Source of the DNA: Nocardia mexicana NBRC 108244
GTDB lineage: Bacteria; Actinomycetota; Actinomycetes; Mycobacteriales; Mycobacteriaceae
Length of the DNA: 33,354 nt
Direction: 5' to 3'
Assembly: GCF_001613165.1 (NCBI RefSeq)
Contig: NZ_BDBV01000127.1
Location: 1 to 33,354 of the forward strand
Below, in pieces: positions 9,387 to 17,322 of this stretch. The notes beneath the pieces were generated by a model. That model ran no database searches, had not been told where the DNA came from, and was given only the letters and a program-made list of their open reading frames with translations. The translations under genes were made by a program, and so were the position numbers. How positions within the stretch are numbered: the stretch's first letter is position 1; every line of letters begins with the position of its first letter.

Positions 9387-9890
9387 ATGAGCACCACCAC
9401 GCCCCGCATCGCCGCCGCGATCCGCCACCCGGACGACGCCGAGGTGCACCGCACCGACGCGGTCACCATGCGTTTGCTCATCGATTCCGAGGACGCGGGC
9501 GGCAGCGTCAGCACGCTCGAGGTGACGATGACGGCCGGTGCCGACGGCGCCGCGCCGCACTACCACACCCTCTCCGACGAGCTGTTCTACGTCGCCGACG
9601 GTGAACTTCAGGTCATGGCGGGCGACGAGATCGTCACCGTCGGCGCCGGTGGCGCCCTCACCGTGCCGCGGTTCATGCCGCACGCGTTCGGCGCCGCGCC
9701 CGGCAGCCCGGCACGCATCCTGATCGCACTCACCCCCGGCGTGCAGCGCTTCGGCTACTTCCGGATCCTGGAGCGCGTGGCCAACGGCGACGCCACGCTC
9801 GCCGAACTCGCCGCGACCCAGGACGAATACGACAACCACTTCGTGGACGCGCCGCAGTGGTGGGCCGAGCGCAACGCCCATCGCGGCTGA
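9387..9890 (+). CDS. Single-domain cupin protein (quercetin dioxygenase-like)
   Basis: ATG 9387 has GGAG five bases upstream and gives 167 residues. The cupin metal site is visible: His58 and His60 in PHYHTLSDE, Glu65 in the same segment and His99 in RFMPHAF, with GD/GGALTVP between the two motifs. The C-terminal 40 residues (ILERVANGDATLAELAATQDEYDNHFVDAPQWWAER) are helical and typical of the Nocardia/Streptomyces cupins found beside MarR genes. The likely role is metal-dependent oxidation or isomerisation of a small, possibly aromatic, molecule; the substrate is unknown. The divergent MarR gene and shared operator suggest substrate-induced expression. Confidence 0.85.
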   Translation: MSTTTPRIAAAIRHPDDAEVHRTDAVTMRLLIDSEDAGGSVSTLEVTMTAGADGAAPHYHTLSDELFYVADGELQVMAGDEIVTVGAGGALTVPRFMPHAFGAAPGSPARILIALTPGVQRFGYFRILERVANGDATLAELAATQDEYDNHFVDAPQWWAERNAHRG

Positions 9891-9966
9891 TGCGCACAGT
9901 GCGCCAGCGCATCTCGTGGCCGTCACCCGCGGATCACAACGTGCCCAACGGGTTTCGCGCCGCCGG

Positions 9967-10206
9967 CTACTTGCTGGCGGCTTTACGCCGGTTCGCCCCG
10001 CCCCGGCTGCGGAGTTGCACGTGCGACTCCACCAGCACGTTGTGGATGAACCCGTACGAGCGGCCGGTTTCCCGGGCCAGCGAGCGGATGCTTGCCCCCG
10101 CCTCGTACTGCTTCTTCAGCTGGGTTTGCAGGCGGTCTCGCGACTTTCCGGTGACGCGCGTGCCTTTACCCAACGTGGACTTCCCTTGTGCGGGCCTGTC
10201 ACTCAT
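9967..10206 (-). CDS. Small helix-turn-helix protein (Rv1473A-like)
   Basis: ATG 10206 is preceded by GGAGGA with a four-base spacer, and the protein has 79 residues. After a basic N-terminal tail, the sequence LKKQYEAGASIRSLARETGRSYGFIHNVLVESHVQLRSRGG forms a resolvase/Hin-like helix-turn-helix, followed by a Lys/Arg-rich tail. This matches the short actinobacterial family that includes Rv1473A, also found next to the ABC-F gene in M. tuberculosis. It is a probable DNA-binding protein; its targets are unknown. A good promoter precedes it. Confidence 0.82.
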   Translation of the reverse strand: MSDRPAQGKSTLGKGTRVTGKSRDRLQTQLKKQYEAGASIRSLARETGRSYGFIHNVLVESHVQLRSRGGANRRKAASK

Positions 10207-10238
10207 GGCTTCCTCCGGTCGCCCTGCAGCCTTATTCC

Positions 10239-10267
10239 AGGCTAAACATTCGGCCGTCGGTGATCAA
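10239..10267 (-). promoter_or_regulatory. Promoter of the small HTH gene
   Basis: On the minus strand TTGATC (10267-10262) and TAGCCT (10244-10239) are separated by exactly 17 bp, a good housekeeping-type promoter. Transcription would begin near 10232, leaving a leader of about 26 bases that contains the GGAGGA ribosome site. Confidence 0.6.
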
Positions 10268-10388
10268 CGCCTCGCTGTGATTTAGCTCACCGATTTTCGA
10301 AATAGTCCGGAACGGCCGACGAATTGCGGCCCCCGGCCCCGTCCCCATCTTCGACAGCGATACCGCGACGAATACCCGGGAGCACCCC

Positions 10389-10997
10389 ATGCGCAAGATC
10401 ACCGCAGGCCTGTTCATCGCCCTCGACGGCGTGGTGGAGGACCCGCAGGACTGGCATTTCCCCTACTACAACGACGAGATGGGCGCCGCCGTGGACGCGC
10501 AGCTCGGCGACGCCGACACCCTGCTGCTGGGCCGCGTCACCTACGACAGCTTCGCGGGCGCGTGGCCCGAGCGCGAGGCGGACGGCGGGGAGGACGCCTA
10601 CTTCGCGAAGAAGCTCGGCGACGCGCGCAAGCTCGTGGTGACGCGCCAGGACCTCGCCTTCACGTGGCGCAACTCCGAGGTGCTGAAAGGCGAACTGCTG
10701 GAAGCGGTCACGGCGTTGAAGCAGGAGACCGGAGGCGATATCGCCATGAGCGGATCGGTCTCGGTCGTCCGTCAACTCCTGGCCGCCGGATTGATCGACG
10801 AACTGCATCTGTTGGTGCATCCGATCGCGGTCCGCAAGGGCCAGCGCCTGTTCGACGACGCCGACACCACGCTGCCACTCACCCTGCGGCACTCGACCAC
10901 GTTCGGCACCGGCGTCGTCCATCTGGTCTACGGTCCCGGCGAGCACCGCACAGGCGGCTACGAGGAAGCCAAACAGCATCTGGCACAGGACGACTGA
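10389..10997 (+). CDS. RibD C-terminal/dihydrofolate reductase-like protein
   Basis: ATG 10389 has GGGAG six bases upstream and gives 202 residues. The protein starts MRKITAGLFIALDGVVEDPQDWHFPY and contains DADTLLLGRVTYDSFAGAWP, RKLVVTRQDLAFTWRNSEVL, DIAMSGSVSVVRQLLAAGLIDELHLLVHPIAVRKGQRLF. This is the RibD_C fold of stand-alone DHFR-like reductases, which bind NADPH. It lacks a deaminase domain, so it is not the riboflavin enzyme RibD itself. Its substrate is unknown. The gene ends nine bases before the stop of the convergent ABC-F gene. Confidence 0.85.
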   Translation: MRKITAGLFIALDGVVEDPQDWHFPYYNDEMGAAVDAQLGDADTLLLGRVTYDSFAGAWPEREADGGEDAYFAKKLGDARKLVVTRQDLAFTWRNSEVLKGELLEAVTALKQETGGDIAMSGSVSVVRQLLAAGLIDELHLLVHPIAVRKGQRLFDDADTTLPLTLRHSTTFGTGVVHLVYGPGEHRTGGYEEAKQHLAQDD

Positions 10998-11006
10998 CGG
11001 CCGTGC

Positions 11007-12638
11007 TCACGCCAGCTGGATGAGCTCCAGGTAATCCTGCGACCAGTGATCCTCGGTGCCGTCGGGCAGCATGATGACCCGCTCCGGGTTCAGCGCCTCG
11101 GCGGCGCCCGGATCGTGGGTCACCAGCACCACCGCACCGGCATAGCTGCGCAGCGCGTCGAGCACCTGCTCGCGCGAGATCGGATCCAGGTTGTTGGTGG
11201 GCTCGTCGAGCAGCAGCACATTCGCCGCCGAGGACACCAGTCCGGCCAGCGCCAGGCGGGTCTTCTCGCCGCCCGACAGCGTCCCGGCGGGCTGCTCGAG
11301 CTGCGGGCCGGAGAACATGAACGCACCCAGCAGACTGCGTAGCTCCTGCTCTCCCGCGTCCGGGGAGGCGTGGCGGATGTTGTCCCACACCGTGGCGGTG
11401 TCGTCGAGGGTGTCGTGCTCCTGGGCGAAGTAGCCGACCTTGAGACCGCGGCCCTGCTCCACGCCACCGGCGGTCGGGGTCTCCACTCCGGCGAGCAGTT
11501 TCAGCATGGTCGTCTTGCCGGCGCCGTTGAGCCCCAGCACCACCACGCGACTGCCCTTGTCCACCGCGAAGTTGACGCCGGTGAAGATTTCGAGCGAGCC
11601 GTACAGCTTGGTCAGGTCCTTCACCATCAACGGCGTCCTGCTGCAGGCCGCGGGCTCGGGGAACTTGATCCGGGCCACCTTGTCGGCGACCCGCACGTCG
11701 TCGAGTTCCGCGAGCATCCGGTCGGCGCGCCGCGTCATCTGGTGCGCCGCGGCGGCCTTGGTCGCCTTCGCGCCCAGCTTCGCCGCCTGGGCACGCAGCG
11801 CGCTCGCCTTCTTCTCCGCGTTGGCGCGCTCACGCACGCGGCGTTGCTCGTCGGCGGCACGCGCGTCCAGGTACTTCTTCCAGCCCATGTTGTAGATGTC
11901 GGCCTCGCCGCGCACCGCGTCGAGAAACCAGACCTTGTTCACGACATCGGACAGCAGATCCACATCGTGCGAGATCACGATGAGCCCGCCCTCGTGGTTC
12001 TGCAGGAAGCCGCGCAGCCAGGTGATGGAGTCGGCGTCGAGGTGGTTGGTCGGCTCGTCCAGCAGCAGCGTGCGGTCGGATTTGCCGCCGCTGCCGTCGG
12101 AGGCGGAGAACAGGATGCGCGCCAGCTCGATGCGGCGGCGCTGACCGCCCGACAGTGTCCGCAGCGACTGCCCGAGCACCCGATCGGGCAGTCCCAGGCT
12201 GTTGCAGATGCGGGCCGCCTCGCTCTCGGCGACGTAACCGCCCAGGGCCGAGAACCGTTCCTCGAGGCGGCCGTACTTGCGCACCGCCTTCTCGCGCTCG
12301 GCGTCGTCGGCGACCTCGGCCATCAGCGCCTGCTGCTTCTCCATGTCCCGGATCAGGGCGTCCAGCCCGCGGGCCGACAGCACCCGGTCGCGGGCCAGCA
12401 CGTCCAGGTTGCCCTCGCGCGGGTCCTGCGGGAGGTAACCGATCTCACCCGAGCGAATCACCTTGCCCGCGTAGGGCTCGCCCTCCCCGGCGAGGATGCG
12501 CAGCGTGGTGGTCTTCCCGGCGCCGTTGCGCCCGACCAGCCCGATCCGGTCGCCGGACTGCACCCGCAGCGCCGCGCCCGGCGCGGTCAGCAGGGTGCGG
12601 ATTCCGGCCCGGACCTCCAGGTCGGTCGCGGTGATCAC
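11007..12638 (-). CDS. ABC-F family ATPase (Rv1473-like)
   Basis: GTG 12638 follows GAGGAG with a six-base spacer; the product has 543 residues. Two nucleotide-binding domains are complete. The first has Walker A GRNGAGKT at residues 36-43, signature LSGGQ and Walker B LLLDEPTNHLD. The second has GLNGAGKT at about residue 365, LSGGE and LLLDEPTNNLD. Between them lies an Arg/Lys/Ala-rich helical linker (DARAADEQRRVRERANAEKKASALRAQ) that in ABC-F proteins reaches into the ribosomal E site. There are no membrane segments, so it is not a transporter. It probably acts on translation; antibiotic protection is possible but not shown. A minus-strand TAAAAT at 12718-12713 could be its -10 element. Confidence 0.92.
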   Translation of the reverse strand: MITATDLEVRAGIRTLLTAPGAALRVQSGDRIGLVGRNGAGKTTTLRILAGEGEPYAGKVIRSGEIGYLPQDPREGNLDVLARDRVLSARGLDALIRDMEKQQALMAEVADDAEREKAVRKYGRLEERFSALGGYVAESEAARICNSLGLPDRVLGQSLRTLSGGQRRRIELARILFSASDGSGGKSDRTLLLDEPTNHLDADSITWLRGFLQNHEGGLIVISHDVDLLSDVVNKVWFLDAVRGEADIYNMGWKKYLDARAADEQRRVRERANAEKKASALRAQAAKLGAKATKAAAAHQMTRRADRMLAELDDVRVADKVARIKFPEPAACSRTPLMVKDLTKLYGSLEIFTGVNFAVDKGSRVVVLGLNGAGKTTMLKLLAGVETPTAGGVEQGRGLKVGYFAQEHDTLDDTATVWDNIRHASPDAGEQELRSLLGAFMFSGPQLEQPAGTLSGGEKTRLALAGLVSSAANVLLLDEPTNNLDPISREQVLDALRSYAGAVVLVTHDPGAAEALNPERVIMLPDGTEDHWSQDYLELIQLA

Positions 12639-12794
12639 AGATATCTCCTCGGCATCGGCGGTTCAGGGGTGACGGCTCGAGTGTGCATTCTTACGACACA
12701 CAAGAACCACCGATTTTACCCAAGCGAACTATCACCTGGCTCCCCGGTTGCGGGTGCTTTCCGCCATACCGGTCGGCAGGTAACGTGCCGACCC

Positions 12795-13559
12795 ATGAGC
12801 GACGAGCTGAAGGGCAAGGGTGCCCTGGTCACAGGGGCCAGCCGGGGTATCGGTAAGGCGGTGGCGGCCGAGCTGCTGTCGCGCGGGGCGAATGTGCTGA
12901 TCACGGCGCGCAAGCCGGAGGCGCTGGAGGAGACGGCGGCGGAGCTGGCGACCCTCGGCCACCCCGGGAAGGTCGTGGCGATGCCCGGGAATTCCGGCGA
13001 TGCCGCGGCCCGCGGCCAGGCCGTGACCACCGCGGTCGCCGAGTTCGGTGCGCTCGACATCCTGATCAACAACACCGGGATCAATCCGGTCTACGGCTCG
13101 CTGATGGACGCCGACCTGGACGCGGTGCGCAAGATCTTCGACGTCAATGTCGTTGCGGCGCTGGGCTATGTGCAGGAGGCGCATCGGGCGTGGATGGGCG
13201 AGCACGGCGGCGCGGTGGTCAATGTCGCCAGTGTCGCCGGACTGCGGTCGACCGGCGTGATCGCCGCCTACGGCGCCTCGAAGGCGGCCCTGATCCGGCT
13301 CACCGAGGAACTGGCCTGGCAGCTCGGACCCGGCATCCGGGTGAACGCGGTGGCTCCGGGCGTGGTGAAGACGAGGTTCGCCGACGCGCTCTACTCGGCC
13401 GGTGAGGAGGCCGCGGCCGCGCCGTACCCGATGAAACGGCTGGGCACGCCGGAGGACGTCGCCGCGCTCATCGGCTTCCTCGTCTCGGATCAGGCGGCCT
13501 GGATCACGGGTGAGGTCGTCCGAGTGGACGGCGGGCTGCTGGCGACCGGCGGGCTCTGA
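12795..13559 (+). CDS. Short-chain dehydrogenase/reductase
   Basis: ATG 12795 gives 254 residues; the ribosome site is weak (AGGTAA). The classical SDR marks are in place: TGASRGIG at 13-20, NNTG at 92-95, Asn118, Ser146 and Tyr159-x-x-x-Lys163. Arg39 after the second strand suggests NADP preference. The C-terminal PGVVKTRFA and ITGEVVRVDGG segments resemble FabG-like and glucose dehydrogenase-like enzymes. It reduces or oxidises a carbonyl/alcohol pair; the substrate cannot be assigned. It is divergent from the ABC-F gene across 156 bp that contain GTGTG (12681-12685) and CACAC (12697-12701) as a loose inverted repeat. The lycopene cyclase gene starts 58 bp downstream and may be cotranscribed. 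Confidence 0.9.
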   Translation: MSDELKGKGALVTGASRGIGKAVAAELLSRGANVLITARKPEALEETAAELATLGHPGKVVAMPGNSGDAAARGQAVTTAVAEFGALDILINNTGINPVYGSLMDADLDAVRKIFDVNVVAALGYVQEAHRAWMGEHGGAVVNVASVAGLRSTGVIAAYGASKAALIRLTEELAWQLGPGIRVNAVAPGVVKTRFADALYSAGEEAAAAPYPMKRLGTPEDVAALIGFLVSDQAAWITGEVVRVDGGLLATGGL

Positions 13560-13617
13560 CGCTTCCGCCCGGCGGCCGGAACTCCGGGTCCGGACGTCGT
13601 CTGGTGCAATCGTCCGT

Positions 13618-14709
13618 GTGACCACCGACCTCCTCGTGTGCGGTCTCGGGCCCGCGGGGCGCGCGCTCGCCCACCGTGCGCCGGCGCACGGGCTGTCGGT
13701 GACGGCGGTCGACCCGAATCCCGCACGGCGCTGGAACGCCACGTACGGGGCGTGGGAGGACGAGCTGCCGGATTGGGTCGCCACCGCCACGGTCGCCGCG
13801 ACGATCGCGCGTCCTGCCGTCTGGGGCACGCGGCGGTTCGAGCTGGATCGCCGGTATGTGGTGTTCGATGTTGCGGCGCTCCAGATTTCGATGGATCTGG
13901 GCGACGCCCGCGTGGTAGCGGACCGCGTCGCCGAGATCGGCCGCTCGCGACGGGGCGCGAAAAGCCCTGAGTGGGTGCGGCTTTCGTCCGGCGCTGTGCT
14001 CACCGCGCACCGGGTGATCGACGCCCGCGGACTCACCCGCTCCCCCGCTCGTGCCGAGCAGACCGCCTACGGCGTGGTGGTGTCGCGCGATCTCTGGGCC
14101 GAGCCGCTGTTCATGGACTGGCGGCCGGACAACGGGGCGGCACCCGACGAAACGCCCTCGTTCCTCTACGCGATCCCGCTCGACGCCGACCGATACCTGC
14201 TGGAGGAGACCTGTCTGGCGGGCCGCCCCGCACTGAGCGGAGCACAGCTGCGGCAGCGCCTGCGGGCCCGATTGCGGTGCCGCGGTATCGAACTCGGCGG
14301 TGACGAGGCGGTGGAGCACGTGCGGTTCCCGGTGCAGGGCGGGCGTCCCGGGGCGCGCCGCTTCGGCGCCGCGGGCGGGCAGCTGCATCCGGCGACCGGT
14401 TACAGCGTCGCCGCGTCCCTCGCCGCGGCCGACCCCCTCGCCTCCGGCTCCTCGATCTGGCCGGTCTCGGCGCGGGCCGTCCACGGTTTGCGTTCCGCGG
14501 GCCTGCGCGCCCTGCTCGCACTCCCCCCGGCCGACCTCCCCCGCTTCTTCGACGCATTCTTCGACCTTCCGCCGAACCTGCAACGCGCCTACCTGTCCGG
14601 CCGCGACGACCTCCCCGGCACGGCCCACGCCATGAGCACCCTGTTCCGGAACCTCCCGTGGCACCTGCGCCGAACGCTCGTCACCGGCACTCTCGGCCTT
14701 TCGAGATGA
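13618..14709 (+). CDS. crtY: FAD-dependent lycopene cyclase family protein
   Basis: The GTG start at 13618 (363 residues) is chosen because the dinucleotide-binding strand begins immediately after it (TTDLLVCGLGPAGRALAHRA); its ribosome site is poor. Other family marks are RWNATYGAWEDELP, RRYVVFDV, RVIDARGL, PLFMDWR, FLYAIPL, LLEETCLAGRPAL and GGQLHPATGYSVAASL, all typical of CrtY/CrtL beta-cyclases. These enzymes close the end rings of lycopene to give gamma- or beta-carotene at the membrane. No crtE, crtB or crtI lies nearby, so the precursor pathway must be elsewhere, or the protein acts on another polyene. It may share a transcript with the SDR gene upstream. Confidence 0.82.
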   Translation: MTTDLLVCGLGPAGRALAHRAPAHGLSVTAVDPNPARRWNATYGAWEDELPDWVATATVAATIARPAVWGTRRFELDRRYVVFDVAALQISMDLGDARVVADRVAEIGRSRRGAKSPEWVRLSSGAVLTAHRVIDARGLTRSPARAEQTAYGVVVSRDLWAEPLFMDWRPDNGAAPDETPSFLYAIPLDADRYLLEETCLAGRPALSGAQLRQRLRARLRCRGIELGGDEAVEHVRFPVQGGRPGARRFGAAGGQLHPATGYSVAASLAAADPLASGSSIWPVSARAVHGLRSAGLRALLALPPADLPRFFDAFFDLPPNLQRAYLSGRDDLPGTAHAMSTLFRNLPWHLRRTLVTGTLGLSR

Positions 14710-14779
14710 CACTTTCGGCGGGCATCCACGCCTCGGGCGCAAGAGATTCCGGCGAAAAGCATGCCGGAAATGAGAAAGG

Positions 14780-14841
14780 TGGCGTTGCGCCGGACAGACT
14801 ATGCGTGGCGTTGCGCCGGACAGACCATGCGTGGCGTTGCG
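14780..14841. repeat. 26-bp tandem repeat, 2.4 copies
   Basis: Copies lie at 14780-14805 and 14806-14831 with one mismatch, and the first ten bases of a third copy are at 14832-14841. Each unit starts TGGCGTTGCGCCGG. The repeat lies in the 149-bp gap between the stops of the convergent lycopene cyclase and PP2C genes, so a promoter role is unlikely. Confidence 0.85.
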
Positions 14842-14858
14842 GTGTCGACCGGGCGGGG

Positions 14859-15596
14859 TCAGTGGCTGTCGACTACGAGGGCGGTGGTGTTGTCGGTGCC
14901 GCCGGTCTGTAAGGCGTTGTCCACCAGGGCTTCCGCCGCGAGGTCCGGGGTCGGCTGCGCGTTCAGGATGTCCTTGATCTCGGAGATCGTGAGGCGCTTG
15001 TGGACGCCGTCGGTGCTCAGCAGCAGGCGGCCGGAGCTCGTGCCCGTGACGGCATACCCGATATCGGCGGCCCGCACCGTGCGCGTGGTCGTGTACACCA
15101 TATGACTCATCCGCGGCGCCGGATCGAGTCCGCGAGCCCGCAGGTACTCGGAAACGGTGTGGTCCGTGGTGATCTGGTGCAGCACCCGGCCGTTCCACCG
15201 ATAGGCGCGGCAGTCGCCGACCCAGGCGATCTCGCAGCTGCCGCCGGTCCGATCGTCGGGCAGCACCGCGACGACGAGCACGGCATCGGCGCTCGGCTCC
15301 GGGAATTCGCGCAGCAGCTCCCGCTGGGCCGCCAGGATGCCGGACTGCGGGCCCCGCCGGGCCGCCTCCGTCGCGGCGACGACCGCGGCGGTCCGGGCCG
15401 CCCGCGCGGCCAGCAGATGGTCTCCGATCCCGTCGGCGACGACGAAGGCGGTGCACCCCGTCTCCACATCCGTATGACCGGCGACCGCATCGGCGTTGAT
15501 CGAACGCGCCCCGCGCCTGCTCACCGACTGTCCTGTGATTCCGGTGAGCCGGATCAGCTCGCGGCGGGTGATGGCGGTGGTGGGTGCGGTATCCAC
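14859..15596 (-). CDS. PP2C-family serine/threonine phosphatase
   Basis: GTG 15596 is preceded by GAGGAGG seven bases upstream, a better start than the frame's 5' extension to 15701. The 245-residue product holds the PP2C metal-binding residues: Asp36 (ARSINADAV), Asp55-Gly56 (VVADGIGDH), the Asp of LLLSTDGV and the Asp of GGTDNTTALVVD near the C-terminus. IAWVGDCRAYRW is the usual central strand. The motif ADGIGDH differs from the common ADGMGGH but keeps the Asp-Gly pair. No membrane segment or sensor domain is present, so it is a soluble phosphatase, perhaps opposing a Ser/Thr kinase elsewhere. Confidence 0.85.
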   Translation of the reverse strand: MDTAPTTAITRRELIRLTGITGQSVSRRGARSINADAVAGHTDVETGCTAFVVADGIGDHLLAARAARTAAVVAATEAARRGPQSGILAAQRELLREFPEPSADAVLVVAVLPDDRTGGSCEIAWVGDCRAYRWNGRVLHQITTDHTVSEYLRARGLDPAPRMSHMVYTTTRTVRAADIGYAVTGTSSGRLLLSTDGVHKRLTISEIKDILNAQPTPDLAAEALVDNALQTGGTDNTTALVVDSH

Positions 15597-16296
15597 AGCC
15601 TGGCCTCCTCGGAGTGGCCTGCGCGTGCTGCCGATCAGCACAATTCGAGTAAACGCCGGCAATCCAAGAGTCAACCGTGCGATCCCTGTGAAAGCGGCCA
15701 CGAGATGATCACGATTCGGTAGCAGGTGGAACGGGCCGGTGCGACGGCCGGCAGGGGTGTCGACGCCGCCGCCGACCAGCCCGTTCCGGTGTCACGGACA
15801 TGCGGCAATGCCCGGACCCGGCCTCGTCGAGCGCCGCCGGCACGGCCTCCGGCGCTGGCGTCCCCGACGAGTACCGCAGCACGGTGCCGGGCGTTTGCCT
15901 GTCCCGGACCGCGCCCTCAGGTTAGGACCCGGCGGTGCCCGGCGCGCGCCGCCTGGGACATGTCATCACCGGGCGATCGGCGGTTTGCGCTGCCGTCCAG
16001 CGGTTGCCGGAAACCGCCCCGCGGGCGGCCAGAAACACGCCCGCACGACCAATCCACCCGCGCGATCGCTTCGACTTCCCTGTGTCCACCAACCGCGAAA
16101 GGATCGGGCCTCCATACGTCGATACCCTTGACCGGCAACTCCGCCACCGGCGACCGCGTCCGGGACCAGTGCGTCCCGGTCGTCAATTTGCGGGGCGTAG
16201 AAGATTTTTCTGTTCGGAACCAATCCGGCGCCGCGTTGGCGACGACTCGCTTCTGTGAGGTCGAACGCATTGGACGCCGGTTTGGAAGGACACTGA
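15597..16296. other. 700-bp region without a convincing gene, upstream of the sigma factor
   Basis: Frames are open on both strands here because of the high GC, but none has a family-like sequence or a good ribosome site. The region is divergent between the PP2C and sigma genes and should hold both promoters. A GGAAC at 16216-16220 resembles an ECF -35 element and lies near the locally A/T-rich stretch 16200-16213, but no canonical -10 is correctly spaced. It may be a long leader or contain a decayed gene. Confidence 0.4.
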
Positions 16297-16902
16297 ATGG
16301 TCATCCGCGCCCGAGGATCGTCGGGTGGCGTCCCTGCCGGTGACATCATCGACACGGATGCGACGCTGCATTCGCTGATCGAACGTGTCGCCGCGGGTGA
16401 CGAGCAGGCTTTCGCCGATCTGTACGACATCGTCGCGGGCCCCGTGCTGGGGATCGTCGCAAGGATTCTGCGCGATCGCCCGAGATCCGAAGAGGTCACC
16501 CAGGAGGTGCTCTTGGAGATCTGGCTGAAGGCTCCGAAGTTCTGTGAGCAGCCGGGCAATGTGATGGCGTGGGCCGTCACCATGGCACACCGCCGCGCGA
16601 TCGATCGCGTCCGGCACGAGCAGGCCTGCTCCGACCGCGAGGACCGGATCGAACAGCTGGACGTCAGACGTCCGGTCGACGAGGTGGTCGAGGCGACGCT
16701 CGCCCGGATGGAGACCCGAGAGGTGCAGCAGGCACTCGACAAGCTCACCGAGCTCCAACGTCAATCGATTGTGCTGGCCTACTATGGCGGCTATACATAC
16801 CGCGAGGTCTCCCAGGTTTTGGGCACCCCGGTCGGAACGGTCAAGACCCGAATGCGTGACGGTCTGATTCGTCTGCGTGAATATTTGGGAGCACATCAGT
16901 GA
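16297..16902 (+). CDS. sigK: ECF sigma factor, SigK family
   Basis: ATG 16297 has GGAAGGA six bases upstream and gives 201 residues. Region 2 reads IERVAAGDEQAFADLYDIVAG, RSEEVTQEVLLEIWLKAPKF, AWAVTMAHRRAIDRVRHEQA. Region 4 reads LDKLTELQRQSIVLAYYGGYTYREVSQVLGTPVGTVKTRMRDGLIRLREYLG. The MAHRRAIDRVR and LAYYGGYTYREVS wording is characteristic of SigK. There is no SnoaL or other C-terminal extension. The stop overlaps the GTG of the anti-sigma gene (GTGA), so the two are translationally coupled. In mycobacteria SigK is held by membrane-bound RskA; here the partner differs in form. Confidence 0.9.
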   Translation: MVIRARGSSGGVPAGDIIDTDATLHSLIERVAAGDEQAFADLYDIVAGPVLGIVARILRDRPRSEEVTQEVLLEIWLKAPKFCEQPGNVMAWAVTMAHRRAIDRVRHEQACSDREDRIEQLDVRRPVDEVVEATLARMETREVQQALDKLTELQRQSIVLAYYGGYTYREVSQVLGTPVGTVKTRMRDGLIRLREYLGAHQ

Positions 16903-17294
16903 CTTGCTCGGCCCCGATCCGCGATCTCACCGCACCATACGTATTGGACTCACTGCCCGACCACGAACGCCAGGCCTTCGAGAACCATCTCGGCGGCTGC
17001 CCGTCCTGCGGCCGGGACGTGGCCGAACTGCGTGCGGCCGTGGTCCAGATGGCGGTCGCGTGCGCGCAGAAGCCCGCGCCGGGCATGCGCGAGCGGGTCC
17101 TCGACAGCATCCGGGCCACGCCGCAGCATCCCCCCGAGGAACCGCAGCCACCGCCCGCGGCGCCGCGCCCGGCGCGCCGCTGGCCCGTCCGGATCGAGAC
17201 CGAGATCGTCGCGGCGACCGCGGCGCCCATACCGCCGGACGCACCCCCGGCGGCCAACCGGCCGCCGGGGCATCCGCACCGTCCACACGCGTAA
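16899..17294 (+). CDS. RskA-like zinc anti-sigma factor, short form without membrane segment
   Basis: The GTG at 16899 overlaps the sigma stop by four bases. The first 65 residues are an anti-sigma zinc domain: APIRDLTAPYVLDSLPDHERQAFENHLGGCPSCGRDVAELRAAVVQ, with His-x-x-x-Cys-x-x-Cys. RskA proteins are about 230 residues with a transmembrane helix and an outer domain. This one has only 131; after the zinc domain comes a Pro-rich linker (PPEEPQPPPAAPRPARRWP) and a hydrophilic tail. The RRWPVRI segment resembles the stretch just before the RskA membrane helix, so a frameshift or deletion may have removed the rest. Either a truncated or a genuinely cytosolic anti-sigma factor is possible. Confidence 0.8.
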   Translation: MTCSAPIRDLTAPYVLDSLPDHERQAFENHLGGCPSCGRDVAELRAAVVQMAVACAQKPAPGMRERVLDSIRATPQHPPEEPQPPPAAPRPARRWPVRIETEIVAATAAPIPPDAPPAANRPPGHPHRPHA

Positions 17295-17322
17295 TCGAGC
17301 TTCAGCGGCATCGTTCCCCCGA

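Noticed and set aside
15726..16343. A 205-codon plus-strand frame upstream of the sigma gene
   Set aside because: Arg/Pro/Thr-rich sequence without family features or ribosome site, and it overlaps the well-supported sigma start in another frame.
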